Counted from the stretch's first letter, positions 31,543 through 42,137 are shown. The stretch is 64,000 bases of DNA from Ilyonectria destructans (GCA_020740775.1 JAHEWK010000040.1:186001-250000), one strand, 5' to 3'. The notes: a model not told the origin generated them from the sequence alone. Made by a program: numbers and translations.

Positions 31543-33229
31543 TCAATACTTGGGGGTATAAGCCATTTCGCCCATGACATGGCGAAAATCAATATCGCTT
31601 CCAAGCACCTTTAAAATCCAAGCTATGATGATCCCATAGGATGCCTTACCACCCATGTGAGACTTGTCCCTAAAGAATCTATTTCGCATAAGCATTGTGG
31701 CTAGTAGCTACGGCTTTCGTGAATTAGAGACTTACTTAGCTTCCTTCGGTGGCCCATGTTCTAGGCAGAGGTAGCTGTCATCAACTGGAAAGATACTGTC
31801 GTCGATGCCCTACACCGGTCGCTATCTGTTAGTTTCATGATATCTCAAGAGGAAAAATGGAAATAATGGTGTGCGTACGTTGACAAGTAATAGGCGAGCG
31901 CACTCGGTCTTATCGAGAGTGCCGTCCTTCAATAACGAAAACTTATCACTAGCTTCCTCAATAAGTCGTGATATATCACCTTTAAATCCCCATTTCCAAG
32001 CAAAAGCCTCGGAAGCACTGTGAGTACCTAGATTAGCAAAAGCAAATGACAATAAGTAGCTTATCGCACCTGTGAGCAAATTCACGCCGATCAATGTTCT
32101 CTAGCCACTTAGGATCAAACGAGTAATGAGAAGCACCTCCGTGAGAGACCACGCCGAGGAACTTCTCATGGTGCGTATACGCAACCCGAGTAGCGTAGTA
32201 TCCTCCGGTCGAGACCCCCCAGCCTACTACCCTCTGGCTGTCAATCGCCTCGTGACCGTCGATCCAGTCCAGAAGGCTCGACCACTGCCTGTCAGGGCTC
32301 AAGGGATCATCCGCAAGGGCTGGAGAGTCTCCGGTTCCTGGAACTTCAACGATCAAACATTCCGATCCCGCAAGGTTGAAACAGCCTGGCGAAGCAGGAC
32401 AACTCGGGCCGCCAGGAATCCAAACCTCCCATGCCCAGGACTATAGGCGCTGGGTGTTCCTTGGAGGCACCATCGGGCAACGATGACCAGATTGGCACAT
32501 GTCTCCCTTCGCTCTCGAGACCGTGCGTGTGAGGGACAAGGTGTTCATGAATAGGTATCCCACGTAGTTGCAGGCCCTTTAAACAGGCAGTTTTAGATCT
32601 CTCCCAAGCATTGCGTTGGGAATCGCTGATCATGTTGAGATCCGTGGTTTAACGGATCAATGGATATTCCGATCCATTGGTGGATGATGTCTTATCAATA
32701 GCTTCCGCTGTTTAGTTTTCTTCTTCTTCAATAAAAACACAACATGCTCATTTCAACAGATCATGGCTGGGTAACGGGAGATGAACCACACGTTGGAGGC
32801 GCGAAGGTAGAATTCTGAAGCCTTTTCCAACTCCCTTGCTTGTTCGGCAGCAGAAGCCGTTTCAAACAGTTTGCTTGCATGTGAGTCAAACATTAGAGCG
32901 AAAGATTGCCATTCATACGGCTCCTTGACTCCAAGCTTTAGTGTGGCTCTAGTTAGAATTGCGGTTGTGATCAATTGGATCTGAGATACTGTCGACTCAC
33001 CCTTGCCATCTCTTCCACAATGGGGTCGAAATCTCGTTTATCAGTGTACAGGAATGGGTATGTCATGTTCCTTGCCTACACTGCTGTTAGCAAATAACCA
33101 CAGACAGCCAAGCCATCGACATACCAAAGGTCCCCAGCGGGTTTCCCACAAGCGCTGAAAAGACTCATGATGGGGCTGATGTTTGTCCAGCTGATCATGG
33201 ATGAAGTACTGGCCTCCTGGCGCTGTCAT
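31543..33229 (-). pseudogene. Ayg1/FrsA-like alpha/beta hydrolase with a 1-base frameshift
   Basis: The minus strand carries a multi-exon gene of the DUF1100/Ayg1 hydrolase family: an N-terminal helical part (FQRLWETRWGPL, RDFDPIVEEMAR, ELEKASEFYLRASNV), then HLVPH, IVLGMGGLDSWRPEL, VEVPGTGDSP, the nucleophile elbow GWGVSTGGYYA, the acid region NGIDDSIFPVDDS and a C-terminal SHMGG with the histidine. Splice sites can be placed for most exons. An extra C at about 32378 shifts the frame between FARLF and NLAGSE, and the splice junction near 32640-32760 is also unclear. Relatives shorten polyketide chains (Ayg1) or cleave C-C bonds. It is isolated among transposons. It may be a pseudogene or hold a sequencing error. 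Confidence 0.7.
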
Positions 33230-33571
33230 GATGGGTGAGAGAAGGTTGTTGAAGTGTAAGTGATTGTTTTGAATTGGTGAATTATCAGTTGAGATTAGTT
33301 TGAGTTAACCCAGCGTAGTACTCTAATTTGCTTTATAATAATTGGAATTAATTAAGCGCAGCGGGTTTAAGAGACAGAGATTAAGAAAACCCTGCGGAGC
33401 TTGCCCAAGGTGAAGACAGCTTGCGGCGGCCAATACAGAGGCGCCCGGGCGCGCATTTAATTTTGCGCGCCCTGCTGACTAACATTTGCGCGCCCCCCTT
33501 CCACACGCGCAACTGCAGTTATCAGGGGCTGCCGCGCGCAGCGTTCAAATCCGTGATGAATTCCTAGTTAC
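33230..33571. other. Spacer with GC-rich hairpin
   Basis: The stretch includes a GCGCGC-rich island with a perfect 9-bp inverted repeat (GGGCGCGCA at 33447-33455 and TGCGCGCCC at 33464-33472) around an 8-nt AT loop. No gene is seen. Confidence 0.5.
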
Positions 33572-34036
33572 CTACCTACCTGAATAGAAAGCCTCCTGTG
33601 CCTCACAATCCGCCGCGGCCGCCTCCCAGATCTCACGCATACCTCTTCTGTTGGAAAAAGGGTTGCCTTCCATCTCAGCCGCTACCCGAGCCTCAGCCCG
33701 ATCCTCTTCTGCCTTGCTCCAATCTAGATACGCCATCATCTCCTCTTTAGTCCAGTCTCTAGAGCCTTTCTGCATCCTACATTGCTTGCCCATCTGCTTC
33801 CAGTCAAGACACCACTTGTAGCTTACTTTATCGTATCGTTGAGGCAAACCCATTGCCTTCCGATACTGTTGGTTAGTCTTAATGCTGCCACGAGGCTGCG
33901 CCTTGTACCAAGCTTTTCTTGCTTCAACATATCTCTGATAGATGGCCCGCGGGTCATCGTATCTGAGGTCTGGCGCTAATGCCGCTGCTCTTGTCTCCAC
34001 CGCCGCTGCCTGGACTGCCACTGTCTGCCCTGCTGC
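33572..34036 (-). pseudogene. Fragment of a dispersed charged ORF family, cut by an LTR
   Basis: About 150 codons are open on the minus strand, running to the edge of the gypsy LTR with no ATG, so the 5' end has probably been removed by that insertion. The product is rich in charged and aromatic residues (AIYQRYVEARKAWYKAQ, DWTKEEMMAYLDWSKAEEDR, GNPFSNRRGMREIWE). A clearly related segment is found at 61718-61880 (TKAEDERIEAQ, GNPLANRRRGVKDIW). I do not recognise the family. It may belong to an undescribed repeat. Confidence 0.5.
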
Positions 34037-34222
34037 TGTGAACGGCCTCTAGTAACTGTATTCCAGCTATCTAGTCCAGGATGCTATTTACATCAAAGAT
34101 GAAGAAGAAAGAAAGAAGTTCCCAAGTGCCCCTGAGCTGTGGAACGATTATCATCCCTGGCGCGCACGTGCCTAGTACGTCTTGCGGCACAGCCGCAAGG
34201 ATATGGGCCCTGGCCCGTGACA
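34037..34222 (-). repeat. Gypsy 3' LTR
   Basis: This is the 186-bp direct repeat of the sequence at 39220-39406. It contains GCGGC-rich and GAAGAAGAAAGAAAG tracts. The adjoining polypurine tract identifies it as the 3' LTR of a minus-strand element. Confidence 0.88.
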
Positions 34223-34258
34223 TTACCCCCCCTCCCTCCCGGGAGAAAAAGTTGAGGG

Positions 34259-37200
34259 CTATCTGCGGCTCCTCTTGTGGTTCTTGCGCCAGAGCTTCCA
34301 CTGGGCGGTAGCTTGCAGGTTGCCAATGGGTTCCCACGTAGGCTCAGAGTAACCAACCCACTTCACTAAAGCTTCCTTGCGCCTTATGCCTTCCTCAGTC
34401 TTCCACTGCTCATCTAAAATGCATTCCACATGCCACTCCTCCTCGCCATCAACTAGAATGGGTGCCGGTTGTGTATTATCTGGTCTCTGTGAGGGCAGGT
34501 GGTCTGTCGGCGCTGGGCGTAATAGGTCAACGTGAAAGACCGGGTGAATCCTACCAGGTACGTTCAGCTGATAGGAGTGAGAGTTGACTTCCCGGACCAC
34601 TTGGTATTTGGCATGTAGCCAGTCCAGCTTCTTCGATGGTCTTGTGGTCTTTACGTTCTTCAGATTCAGATAGACCCAATCGCCTGGCTTGTACCTTGGG
34701 GCTGCTGTGCGGGACTTGTTGGCGAACCGTTCTTGCTTCTCCTGGGCTGTGGCGATGGCCGCCTGTGCCCATTCTGTAGCGTCTTGCAATCGTCTGATGA
34801 AGTCCTCAGCGAGAGTTTCGCCCTCCTTCTGCTTTCCTTCAGTCATGCGGTCTGCTACCAGGCGGATCGATTCATTGTGGTAGCCATGCATAAAGAAGAA
34901 TGGGCTCAGGCCTGTTGAGGATGCTTCTCGGTTGTTTATACTTGCCATTGCAATTGGCAAGAGGTCCAGCCAGTTATCCTGAGTGTAGGTAGCCCAAATC
35001 CGAATAATCTTCTCAATCTCCTGATTCATACGCTCTGTAGCGCCATCAGTCTGAGGGTGATATGCTGTTGAGAGTCGCTGTTCAATCTTGAGGAGTTTGC
35101 AAAAGTGCTTCCACAAATCGCTGACAAACTGCGGTCCCCTATCACTAGTTATTGCTGTCGGTATGCCGTGAATTGGATAGTGACATCTAAAGAGCCTCTT
35201 CGCAACTGCCTCAGATGAGATGTCATCCATTCCCTCTAGCTCTACCCCTTTTGTCAGGCGATCAGTGACAACCATGCAATTTGTCGCTTTATCCCTTCCA
35301 GATGGTGGTAAATCTGTAATGAAGTCGATTGAGATCTCTCCCCAGATGCGTTCAGGGACTGGCATGGGCTTGAGGAGCCCCTTTTTGGTGTCTCTCCAGA
35401 TCGTATTCCTGCCGCAGACCTCACAGTTCCTCACAAACTGGCGCACATCTGCTGCAGCTCCAGGCCAGAAGAACTGTCTCGATAGAATGGTGTAGGTGAG
35501 GTCTCTGCCGGGATGTCCAGTAATATGGGAGTCATGGATATCCTGAATGATCTTTGTGCGAAGGGGTTCCAAATTTGGAATCCAGACTCGATCGCGGAAG
35601 CGAAGAAGACCTCGCTCATCCACAGTGCACTCAGCAATGCTAACAGTTTTCTCCTTCTGAAGGTGAGTGGGCAAGTTTCTTTCGTCCCTAGCCACACACA
35701 TAGTGAGTTGTCGGTAAAGTTCATCCTTTCGACCTTCATGCCATAGGGTCTGCAGTTCTCGGTCTTCAAAAAGCCGTACTTCCTCCTCAAAGTTGATCTC
35801 CTCAGGTTTCGCCGGAACCCCCATCGATGCAATATGCACACTTTTGAGGTGTTCGGACTGGAACATCTTCATGAATCTAGCCTTCAACCGCTCGTCGCTA
35901 CCATCTGCTGGGAGGTCCTGTTCCCTACGAGACAGGGTATCAGGACGCCCCAAGCTCTTGCCTGGCCTCCACTCCAGAGTGAAGTTGAACCTAGCGAGGT
36001 ACTCGGACCAACGCACTTGCCTCTCAGTAAGTTGCTTCTCAGAATAGAAGTACTTTAAGTTCTTATGGTCTGTAAGAACTGTAAAGTGCTTGACTGCCTG
36101 CAACTCGGGCTGCCATGCTTCAAGACAGCGTATAATGGCAAGGAGTTCCTTATCATGGATGGGGTAGTTGGCTTCAGCAGGAGAGTGCTTCTTCGACAAA
36201 TAAGCAACAGGGCGCCAAATGCTATAGTCATCCTTCTGTAGCATCAGTCCTCCTGTAGCGTAGCCAGACGAATCAGCCTCGACCATAGTCTCTCTCTCTG
36301 GGTCGAAGTGCGCGAGGATGGGGGCCGTGATGAGCATTTCCTTCAGCTTGTCAAATGCCTCTTCACATCGGTCGTCCCATTTGAACTGAACATCCTTCTT
36401 AGTTAGCTCGGTCAACGGTCGAGCTACATCTGAGAAGTCTTGGATAAAAACTCGATAGAAGTTCACAAAGCCAATGAACCCACGAACTCCTTTGACTGAA
36501 GTTGGTGTAGCCCATTCTCTGATTGCCTTGACTTTCTCAGGGTCGACTCGGATGCCAACCTCTGCCTCGATCACAAAGCCTAAATACTTCACTGTCTTGG
36601 CCTCGAATTCGCACTTATCAATATCAATCTGGAGGCCAGCATCCATCAATCGCTGTAGAACTTGGCCGACCTTCCTCCTGTGGTCCTTGAGGGACCCTGA
36701 GGAATACACCAAAACGTCATCCACGTATGCAGAAACAAAGTCATCTAAGTATTCTTGCAAGGTGCTGTTGATGTAGCGTTGGAAGGCGGCAGGGGCTCCA
36801 GTCAACCCAAATGGCATGACTCGGTACTCAAAGGAACCATATCTCGTGCGAAAAGCCGTTTTGTGTACATCTTCCTCCGCTATCCGCACCTTATTGAAGG
36901 CAGCGATGATGTCGAGCTTTGTGAACCACTTTGCCTTTGCGATGTTCCTTAAGGTTTCGCTCAGAAGCGGGAGAGGGTATCGGTCCTTCTTGGTAATGTT
37001 GTTCAACCCTCGGTAGTCGACGCAAAAGCGAATCCCTCCACCTGGTTTCTTAACCAACAGGACTGGGGCAGCTGCCGGGGAGCTGCTCGCGCGGATGAAC
37101 TCCCTGTCCAGCAGCTCAGTGAGGGTCTTCCTTAAGACCAGGAGCTCTTCTCTTCTCATACCGTACAACGGGCTCCAAGGGAGGTTCCTCTCATTTCCAT

Positions 37201-37858
37201 CTTTGTCCTTCATGATCTCGATTCGAAGGTCGATGCCGGGTCGTAGGGGCGGGAGTTTGTCGGCCAGTTTCCTGCTAAATGCCTGGAGCCATTGGTGATA
37301 ATGCTTCGGAAGCTTCTCTTTTGGGTCCGTCCTTGTCTTCGGCTTCAGGGCCTTATCAATGTCCTTCAGAGTAACGGAGAACACTCCAGTGCCTTGTCGC
37401 CTCTTATCTCGTCGTACGTCTGCCATGAAGACTGATGCCATCACTTGTTCGACCTTCACGTCTGGGGCTGGCTGCTTAGCTCGATTCCACACCCGTACAC
37501 CTGAGGACCTAATTGTAAGGCAACCCTTCTTTGCTGAGATATGTACATCCTCGTCCTCCATCCAGGGCTTTCCAAGGATAATACTATAGTTCAACTTTGG
37601 GATCACGTAGAAGAAGACTCGTTGGCGTTGGTGACCGTCGATATCAACTGATGCGTAAGTCACAGTATCGATGACTGTGTTGGGGTTATCGGTAGCGTTC
37701 TCGACTTTCCGAGGAGGGATGGGGATCTGTGGCAGCTTTAGGGAGCGAAAGAGTTGCTCATTTATAGCAGCATAGCAAAGACAACCATAGTCGACTAGAC
37801 CTGTGGTGAAGTCAGTTCCATTAAGTCTAATGTCGACGAGGAAAGGGTCTCCATCCAT
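34259..37858 (-). CDS. Gypsy pol polyprotein (PR-RT-RH-IN-chromodomain)
   Basis: One uninterrupted frame of 1199 codons starts at an ATG 48 bp beyond the gag stop. In order it has a retropepsin-like segment with LVDYGCLC, reverse transcriptase (FCVDYRGLNN, RVMPFGLTGAPAAFQR, the catalytic YVDD), RNase H (EADSSGYATGG), an HHCC zinc domain (HDSHITGHPGR ... CEVCG), the integrase core (SIDFITDLPP, TSDRGPQFVSDLW, HPQTDGATERMNQEIE) and a C-terminal chromodomain (VECILDEQWK ... ALVKWVGYSEPTWEP). All catalytic residues look present, so the frame could be functional. The chromodomain probably directs integration to chromatin with particular marks. There is no sign of RIP stops. Confidence 0.93.
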   Translation of the reverse strand: MDGDPFLVDIRLNGTDFTTGLVDYGCLCYAAINEQLFRSLKLPQIPIPPRKVENATDNPNTVIDTVTYASVDIDGHQRQRVFFYVIPKLNYSIILGKPWMEDEDVHISAKKGCLTIRSSGVRVWNRAKQPAPDVKVEQVMASVFMADVRRDKRRQGTGVFSVTLKDIDKALKPKTRTDPKEKLPKHYHQWLQAFSRKLADKLPPLRPGIDLRIEIMKDKDGNERNLPWSPLYGMRREELLVLRKTLTELLDREFIRASSSPAAAPVLLVKKPGGGIRFCVDYRGLNNITKKDRYPLPLLSETLRNIAKAKWFTKLDIIAAFNKVRIAEEDVHKTAFRTRYGSFEYRVMPFGLTGAPAAFQRYINSTLQEYLDDFVSAYVDDVLVYSSGSLKDHRRKVGQVLQRLMDAGLQIDIDKCEFEAKTVKYLGFVIEAEVGIRVDPEKVKAIREWATPTSVKGVRGFIGFVNFYRVFIQDFSDVARPLTELTKKDVQFKWDDRCEEAFDKLKEMLITAPILAHFDPERETMVEADSSGYATGGLMLQKDDYSIWRPVAYLSKKHSPAEANYPIHDKELLAIIRCLEAWQPELQAVKHFTVLTDHKNLKYFYSEKQLTERQVRWSEYLARFNFTLEWRPGKSLGRPDTLSRREQDLPADGSDERLKARFMKMFQSEHLKSVHIASMGVPAKPEEINFEEEVRLFEDRELQTLWHEGRKDELYRQLTMCVARDERNLPTHLQKEKTVSIAECTVDERGLLRFRDRVWIPNLEPLRTKIIQDIHDSHITGHPGRDLTYTILSRQFFWPGAAADVRQFVRNCEVCGRNTIWRDTKKGLLKPMPVPERIWGEISIDFITDLPPSGRDKATNCMVVTDRLTKGVELEGMDDISSEAVAKRLFRCHYPIHGIPTAITSDRGPQFVSDLWKHFCKLLKIEQRLSTAYHPQTDGATERMNQEIEKIIRIWATYTQDNWLDLLPIAMASINNREASSTGLSPFFFMHGYHNESIRLVADRMTEGKQKEGETLAEDFIRRLQDATEWAQAAIATAQEKQERFANKSRTAAPRYKPGDWVYLNLKNVKTTRPSKKLDWLHAKYQVVREVNSHSYQLNVPGRIHPVFHVDLLRPAPTDHLPSQRPDNTQPAPILVDGEEEWHVECILDEQWKTEEGIRRKEALVKWVGYSEPTWEPIGNLQATAQWKLWRKNHKRSRR

Positions 37859-37906
37859 CTTTGCTCTGCCTTCTCTTCTCCATTCCCTCTGGGCTGCCGC
37901 GTGCCC

Positions 37907-39172
37907 CTATTGTTCATCCTCTCCCTCCTCCTGGCTGCTCTCTTCCTCCTCTACTGCTGCCTCAGTGACCTGAGGGCGCGCCGATGAGATCTTGATACGT
38001 GGTTGCGACCCAGGACGGATGGGCGCTGCCAACGGGCATGTGAGGATCCTGCAGTCGTCTCTTCCGCAACGAAGGCAGCGGTGCTCGAGGCGTCGTGCGT
38101 CAATTTCTTCCTGGCTAACCCACTTGGCTCTCTTGCCTAGTAGTGTCCTATCCTGCGGCCGCTTCGATGGGTACCCATTGAGGTTGCTGTTATTCCTTCG
38201 AGGTTTCAAGGTGTTCACTTGTGTCGCGCTCGTGGGGGTTGGTTCCCATTCCATCATATCCTCTCTCTTTGCCGTCTGTGGTGTTGGTGGGGGGGGACTC
38301 GGTTGCCCCTTGCTGCCTGACTTCTTACATTGACCCAGGAGCTCCATAGCATTGCTCAGCTTCTGACACCTCGTTGCCAACTGCACATAGGTAACCAGCT
38401 CTTCTTGGTTTACCGGTACAAGCGCCATCTTCAGCTTGTCATTCAGGGCATTAACCAGGTAGGAAATCTTGCTATTATCCGGCCATGACTCCGCATTAGC
38501 ATTGGAGATCTCCTTCTCAAAGCGGGGGTAGAAGGAGTTAAAGGACTCATTTTCTCCTTGCTTAAGGGAGTGGAGTGCTTGGATGGCCTTCCTCTCAAGG
38601 TCGTGATCTCCGTATAAGAGCTCCAAACGGGTAAGGAGTACTGCTGGGTCCGGTTCCGTATCGGTTTGCCGTGTCTCATTCCGTACATATGTAGTGACGT
38701 TCTGCTTGGCCTTTCCTGCTAGCCGAGAGTATACATATGTGAACTGCAACCTGGGGCTGCCTAGGGCGTCGGCATCTTCCCGCAGCTTGTTTTCCATCTC
38801 TAGCTTCCACCCAGGCCATATGGTTTTGTTTCCTTCGTAGAAGGCAGGGTCGGGTAGACGTGGGCGCGGTCGGTGGGCTGGCTTCGGTTCGGGTTCGGGC
38901 TTGGTCTCGTGTTTGATTTCGGGCTCGGGGGTACTAATCTTCGGGATTGGGGTGCTGAGTCCGCTTGGTGTTAGGGGAGTGCCGTCCCCCTGGACTGCAG
39001 CTGCAACTGCCTGAATCTTCAATCTGATTTCTTCATCCTTCTCTGCAATGCTTCTTCTCAGCTCTTCATTCCTCTCTGCGGAGGCTTTCCTGAGTTCAGC
39101 GTTTTCCTCTCTCATAAGCCTGAGTTCCTGCATGATAGCCTCGAGGGCTACAGGTAGAGTCGGGCTGTCCAT
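37907..39172 (-). CDS. Gypsy gag polyprotein
   Basis: The frame of about 421 codons starts at ATG 39172 (MDSPTLPVALEAIMQEL). It has an N-terminal coiled-coil stretch (LRLMREENAELRKA), a Pro/Glu-rich linker, the fungal gag core (WPGWKLEMENKLRED, FTYVYSRLAGKAKQNV, YPRFEKEISNANAESWPD, KISYLVNALNDKL) and a C-terminal Cys-rich segment (CLRCGRDDCRILTC) in place of a classic CCHC knuckle, followed by an acidic tail. It lies directly upstream of pol and is intact. Confidence 0.88.
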   Translation of the reverse strand: MDSPTLPVALEAIMQELRLMREENAELRKASAERNEELRRSIAEKDEEIRLKIQAVAAAVQGDGTPLTPSGLSTPIPKISTPEPEIKHETKPEPEPKPAHRPRPRLPDPAFYEGNKTIWPGWKLEMENKLREDADALGSPRLQFTYVYSRLAGKAKQNVTTYVRNETRQTDTEPDPAVLLTRLELLYGDHDLERKAIQALHSLKQGENESFNSFYPRFEKEISNANAESWPDNSKISYLVNALNDKLKMALVPVNQEELVTYVQLATRCQKLSNAMELLGQCKKSGSKGQPSPPPPTPQTAKREDMMEWEPTPTSATQVNTLKPRRNNSNLNGYPSKRPQDRTLLGKRAKWVSQEEIDARRLEHRCLRCGRDDCRILTCPLAAPIRPGSQPRIKISSARPQVTEAAVEEEESSQEEGEDEQ

Positions 39173-39219
39173 CCTAACGGTTCTAACTTCAAACAAAAGA
39201 ATAAGTGATCTTTGATGTA

Positions 39220-39406
39220 TGTGAACGGCCTCTAGTAACTGTATTCCAGCTATTTAGTCCAGGATGCTATTTACATCAAAGATGAAGAAGAAAGAAAGAA
39301 GTTCCTCAGTGCCCCTGAGCTGTGGAACGATTTCTCGTCCCTGGCGCGCACGAGCCAAGTACGTCTTGCGGCACAGCCGCAAGGATATGGGCCCTGGCCC
39401 GTGACA
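39220..39406 (-). repeat. Gypsy 5' LTR
   Basis: This 187-bp repeat matches 34037-34222 with several substitutions around the GATT-TCATCCC and ACGTGCC segments. It marks the upstream end of the minus-strand element. No obvious tRNA-complementary primer site follows it. Confidence 0.88.
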
Positions 39407-39420
39407 CCGCCCCTTAATTG

Positions 39421-39801
39421 CGGCCTGTGGTTAAGTGGACTCTCAAAGCCGAGGCCCGCTCTCTCGATAAGGACTGGTCGGGGCTTGCATCAGCAGCGGA
39501 AAGGCGGAAGATCCAGAATCGTATTAACGCGCGGGCGTATAGTGGGTTGCAAATTGGATGAATACGTGTGTTACCGACGTCTAATCCAGGAGCAGGAAAG
39601 CGGAGCAAGGCGTTGAAAGCAGCTGAAACCCCGAGCCCTATCATTATTGATGAAGTGGTTACTGCAGTCCAGACCTTAGAAGCATCCTCACTTAACGGGC
39701 TAAAAGTCGCCATGCCCTCCCCCCGAGCCGATCTCCTATTCTTAGTTTTCTATATTAACGTTAAGTGCGGACTCTTTTGTAACTTTGCTCTTCTAGGCTA
39801 A
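39421..39801 (+). pseudogene. bZIP/DUF3425 transcription factor remnant
   Basis: The plus strand encodes KDWSGLASAAERRKIQNRINARAY, close to the basic region of fungal bZIP-like DUF3425 proteins (ERRRIQNRLNQRAYR), then a stop. Further on, after frame breaks, SPRADLLFLVFYINVKCGLFCNF resembles the DUF3425 core (DHLL-VQFNV-RA--TN). The fragment ends exactly where a solo LTR starts at 39802 and begins beside the gypsy 5' LTR. It is a relic of a host regulator gene. Confidence 0.55.
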
Positions 39802-39996
39802 TGTCACGGGCCAGATGAGATCAACTCAAGAGGTAATGCCACTGTATTGCGAGAATACTACGATGGAGAGGAAAGAGAGAAAGCGGGCAGGCGCGTAGAC
39901 GCGTAGACGCGTTGATAGTCTCTGTGGCCTGCCCCGTGCGCCCTAGTTACGTATGGACCCCACCCTGGGTCCAGCACTCCAGACGCTCCCGTCACA
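39802..39996. repeat. Solo LTR related to the gypsy LTR termini
   Basis: The 195-bp sequence begins TGTCACGGGCCAG and ends CCCGTCACA. Its first 13 bases equal the start of the neighbouring gypsy LTR, but the interior differs. It contains an 8-bp tandem (ACGCGTAG repeated near 39893-39916). Flanking 5-mers GCTAA and AAAGC do not form a target duplication. Confidence 0.6.
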
Positions 39997-41305
39997 AAAG
40001 CTATTTATTAAATTCTGACCTGAATGAATTTCTTTTTAACTAGCTATTTATATATAAATCTTAGAATTTTGCAAATTAAGGGGACTTTTTGCAAGTCAGT
40101 GACCCCCCCTAGGGAGCGGAGCGACGGCGGGGGGGCCGGATTAGAGGCGCCCACCAGTAAGGCTTAAGAAAGTGATTATTTCTGTCGGAAAGCTAGCGTG
40201 GCACTCAGATGACTTGATGTGTGTGTATTGTCTGTGTTTTTTTCCCATTGCCCCTATTGTGATCGCTTGAGTGTATATCTGTCGACTAAAAGTGGGGGCC
40301 TGAGGTATCTGCCCCGATAGGCGGTCTCAACCCTGGAGGTCACCACATAACCACCCGATCGGATGCTTTGTACATAATCCAATCTAACAATTTCATCCTT
40401 CTAGAAATGGAATTTACATATCTAACCCCCCTCCTTTAATACTTAGCCTCTTTAATAATTATTAGGAAGTAATAACTTCATTCATTTATGAGTGGAACCA
40501 CCTCCTTAAAACATATAGCTTATAGACGGCCTCATAGACGGCCTCGTACACGGCCTCGTCCCACTTCGCCGTCGTCATATACGTCGTAAGAAAGTGCGCC
40601 CTAGCCCCATGGGGCCTAGTGGTACACGGTTGTCGTATACGGATTCGCTACATCGTGACTTGGGCTGACCCGCTTTTCTGCTGACCGCCTGCCCGATTGA
40701 GCGCGCTCGCCGCCATCGTCCACCGTACACGTCCGACCCCAGTAGGCAAGAAGAGGTTTCCAGTTGGAAGCACGTGGGTTGCGGCCACGGGGCCAACGCA
40801 CGAAACGAATCGATGACTAGGCCCCCGATCTATGCTCGCGATGGAAACCCCAAAGAGAGCATCGAGCGACAGCTTTCGACTCTGAACCAGTGGAACGACA
40901 ATACCGCGCGGGGAAGTAGTGCTATCAAATGGATATGGAACCGAGTACAGTAGTCATAGAAGCTGTACATCATGTGCAGCCCCGAAACAGGTATCACTCG
41001 CATGACTACTCCCATCCAAGAGAGTCAGCCATACACTCATCCATTGATTCATACATTCAACGTCGAGTGAGATGACAGGAAAGTATCCATACAACTACAA
41101 AATCCCCTCTCTCCTCATCCTGGCTCACTTCATCCCTTCGTGGGCATGACAGCTGTATCGTTGCGACATAATTTCTTTTCCTCTTTGACGTCAACCACCT
41201 CTGTTAATTATCACTGATGGGGTTTCGTTTTTCCTGGACACACTGGGCCTGCGGAGCCAGCATTTCTCGTCGTTGCAACTGATGCGAGCACTCATTGGAA
41301 GGAGT
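39997..41305. other. Non-coding stretch with 12-bp tandem repeat
   Basis: No gene is supported. A 12-bp unit (TAGACGGCCTCR) is repeated three times at 40523-40558. A C-run/G-run segment lies at 40104-40136. Confidence 0.5.
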
Positions 41306-41719
41306 TTACTGAAGTTGCCATTGCTTTGTGTCGCGATGAGATTGCACGTCATAACACTCAACTATGGACTGGGCGGAAGAGAGGGTGGGTGTTCTGCTGA
41401 TTATACATGCCCGTTGCTGAATACTCGGTCCACCCATTGTTTCTGGAGATGTAGGTAGGCATGAATTGAGAGTAATGAGATCTGAAGCTGGATGCCTTTT
41501 GCATTCAGCATGGGACCGGATCTTAGGAGACCCGTGTGACATCTCTAATCTCACATGGGCAACCTGTAGCTTCTCCTCTATGCTGAGTCTCTGCTTTACC
41601 TCCGCCTTGAGTTGAGACCTGGGTAGATCTAATTGTTCAGCTGTGTAATTGTTTTGGGTCTGTAGTTCATCAATTCGAGAGGTAAAGCTGACTGCTCCGT
41701 TTTCGATGAGCCCTGGCAA
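41306..41719 (-). pseudogene. Unidentified coiled-coil-like coding remnant
   Basis: The minus strand has a heptad-like stretch (SRIDELQTQNN, SQLKAEVKQRLSIEEKLQVAHVRLEM) that could be one exon of a coiled-coil protein. The frame continues without recognisable domains and lacks a clear start. I cannot name a family, and it may not be a gene. Confidence 0.25.
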
Positions 41720-42137
41720 AGTTAGCTCTCTCTTTGCAATACATGAGGACTTTACAACTAACTGCTCGTGGGACGATAACCTTCAAATGCCATTGAACCA
41801 ATTGCTGACATGGAAGAAGAACAAGAATTCCCCTGGTACAAGGTTTCAAATGAGGAGGATGGTCCAATCAGTGACAGCCACAGAACTTAATATCGGCGTG
41901 GGTCCCCGATGAACCCAATAATTCCTGCACGTGTTCGGCAGAAAGAAAGAGGTGAAATAAGATTAGCCAGGGCTAGTCTGCCTTATGGCCTTGCTCCACA
42001 ACCCCGAACCGAGTCATACCGCTCTTCGCAACTCCTTGCGCTAGGACTTGCTACTAGTAGCTGAGAAGAAGGGCAAAAGGGGGGCAAGAAGTTTGCTACT
42101 AGTAGGGGTGGCTACTAGTACCTCTCTTCAGCTACTA

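Larger units (their letters stand above)
34037..39406 (-). mobile_element. Chromodomain Ty3/gypsy LTR retrotransposon
   Basis: The element has LTRs at 39220-39406 (5') and 34037-34222 (3') and separate intact gag and pol frames. A polypurine tract (GGGAGGGAGGGGGGG on the minus strand) abuts the 3' LTR. The LTRs begin TGTCACGGG and end TTCACA on the minus strand. They differ by roughly eight positions, and the flanking 5-mers GCTGC and CCGCC do not match, so no target duplication is visible. Confidence 0.9.

Noticed and set aside
40104..40136. C-run/G-run segment as a G-quadruplex or element end
   Set aside because: The run pattern alone is not enough, and no matching second end was found.
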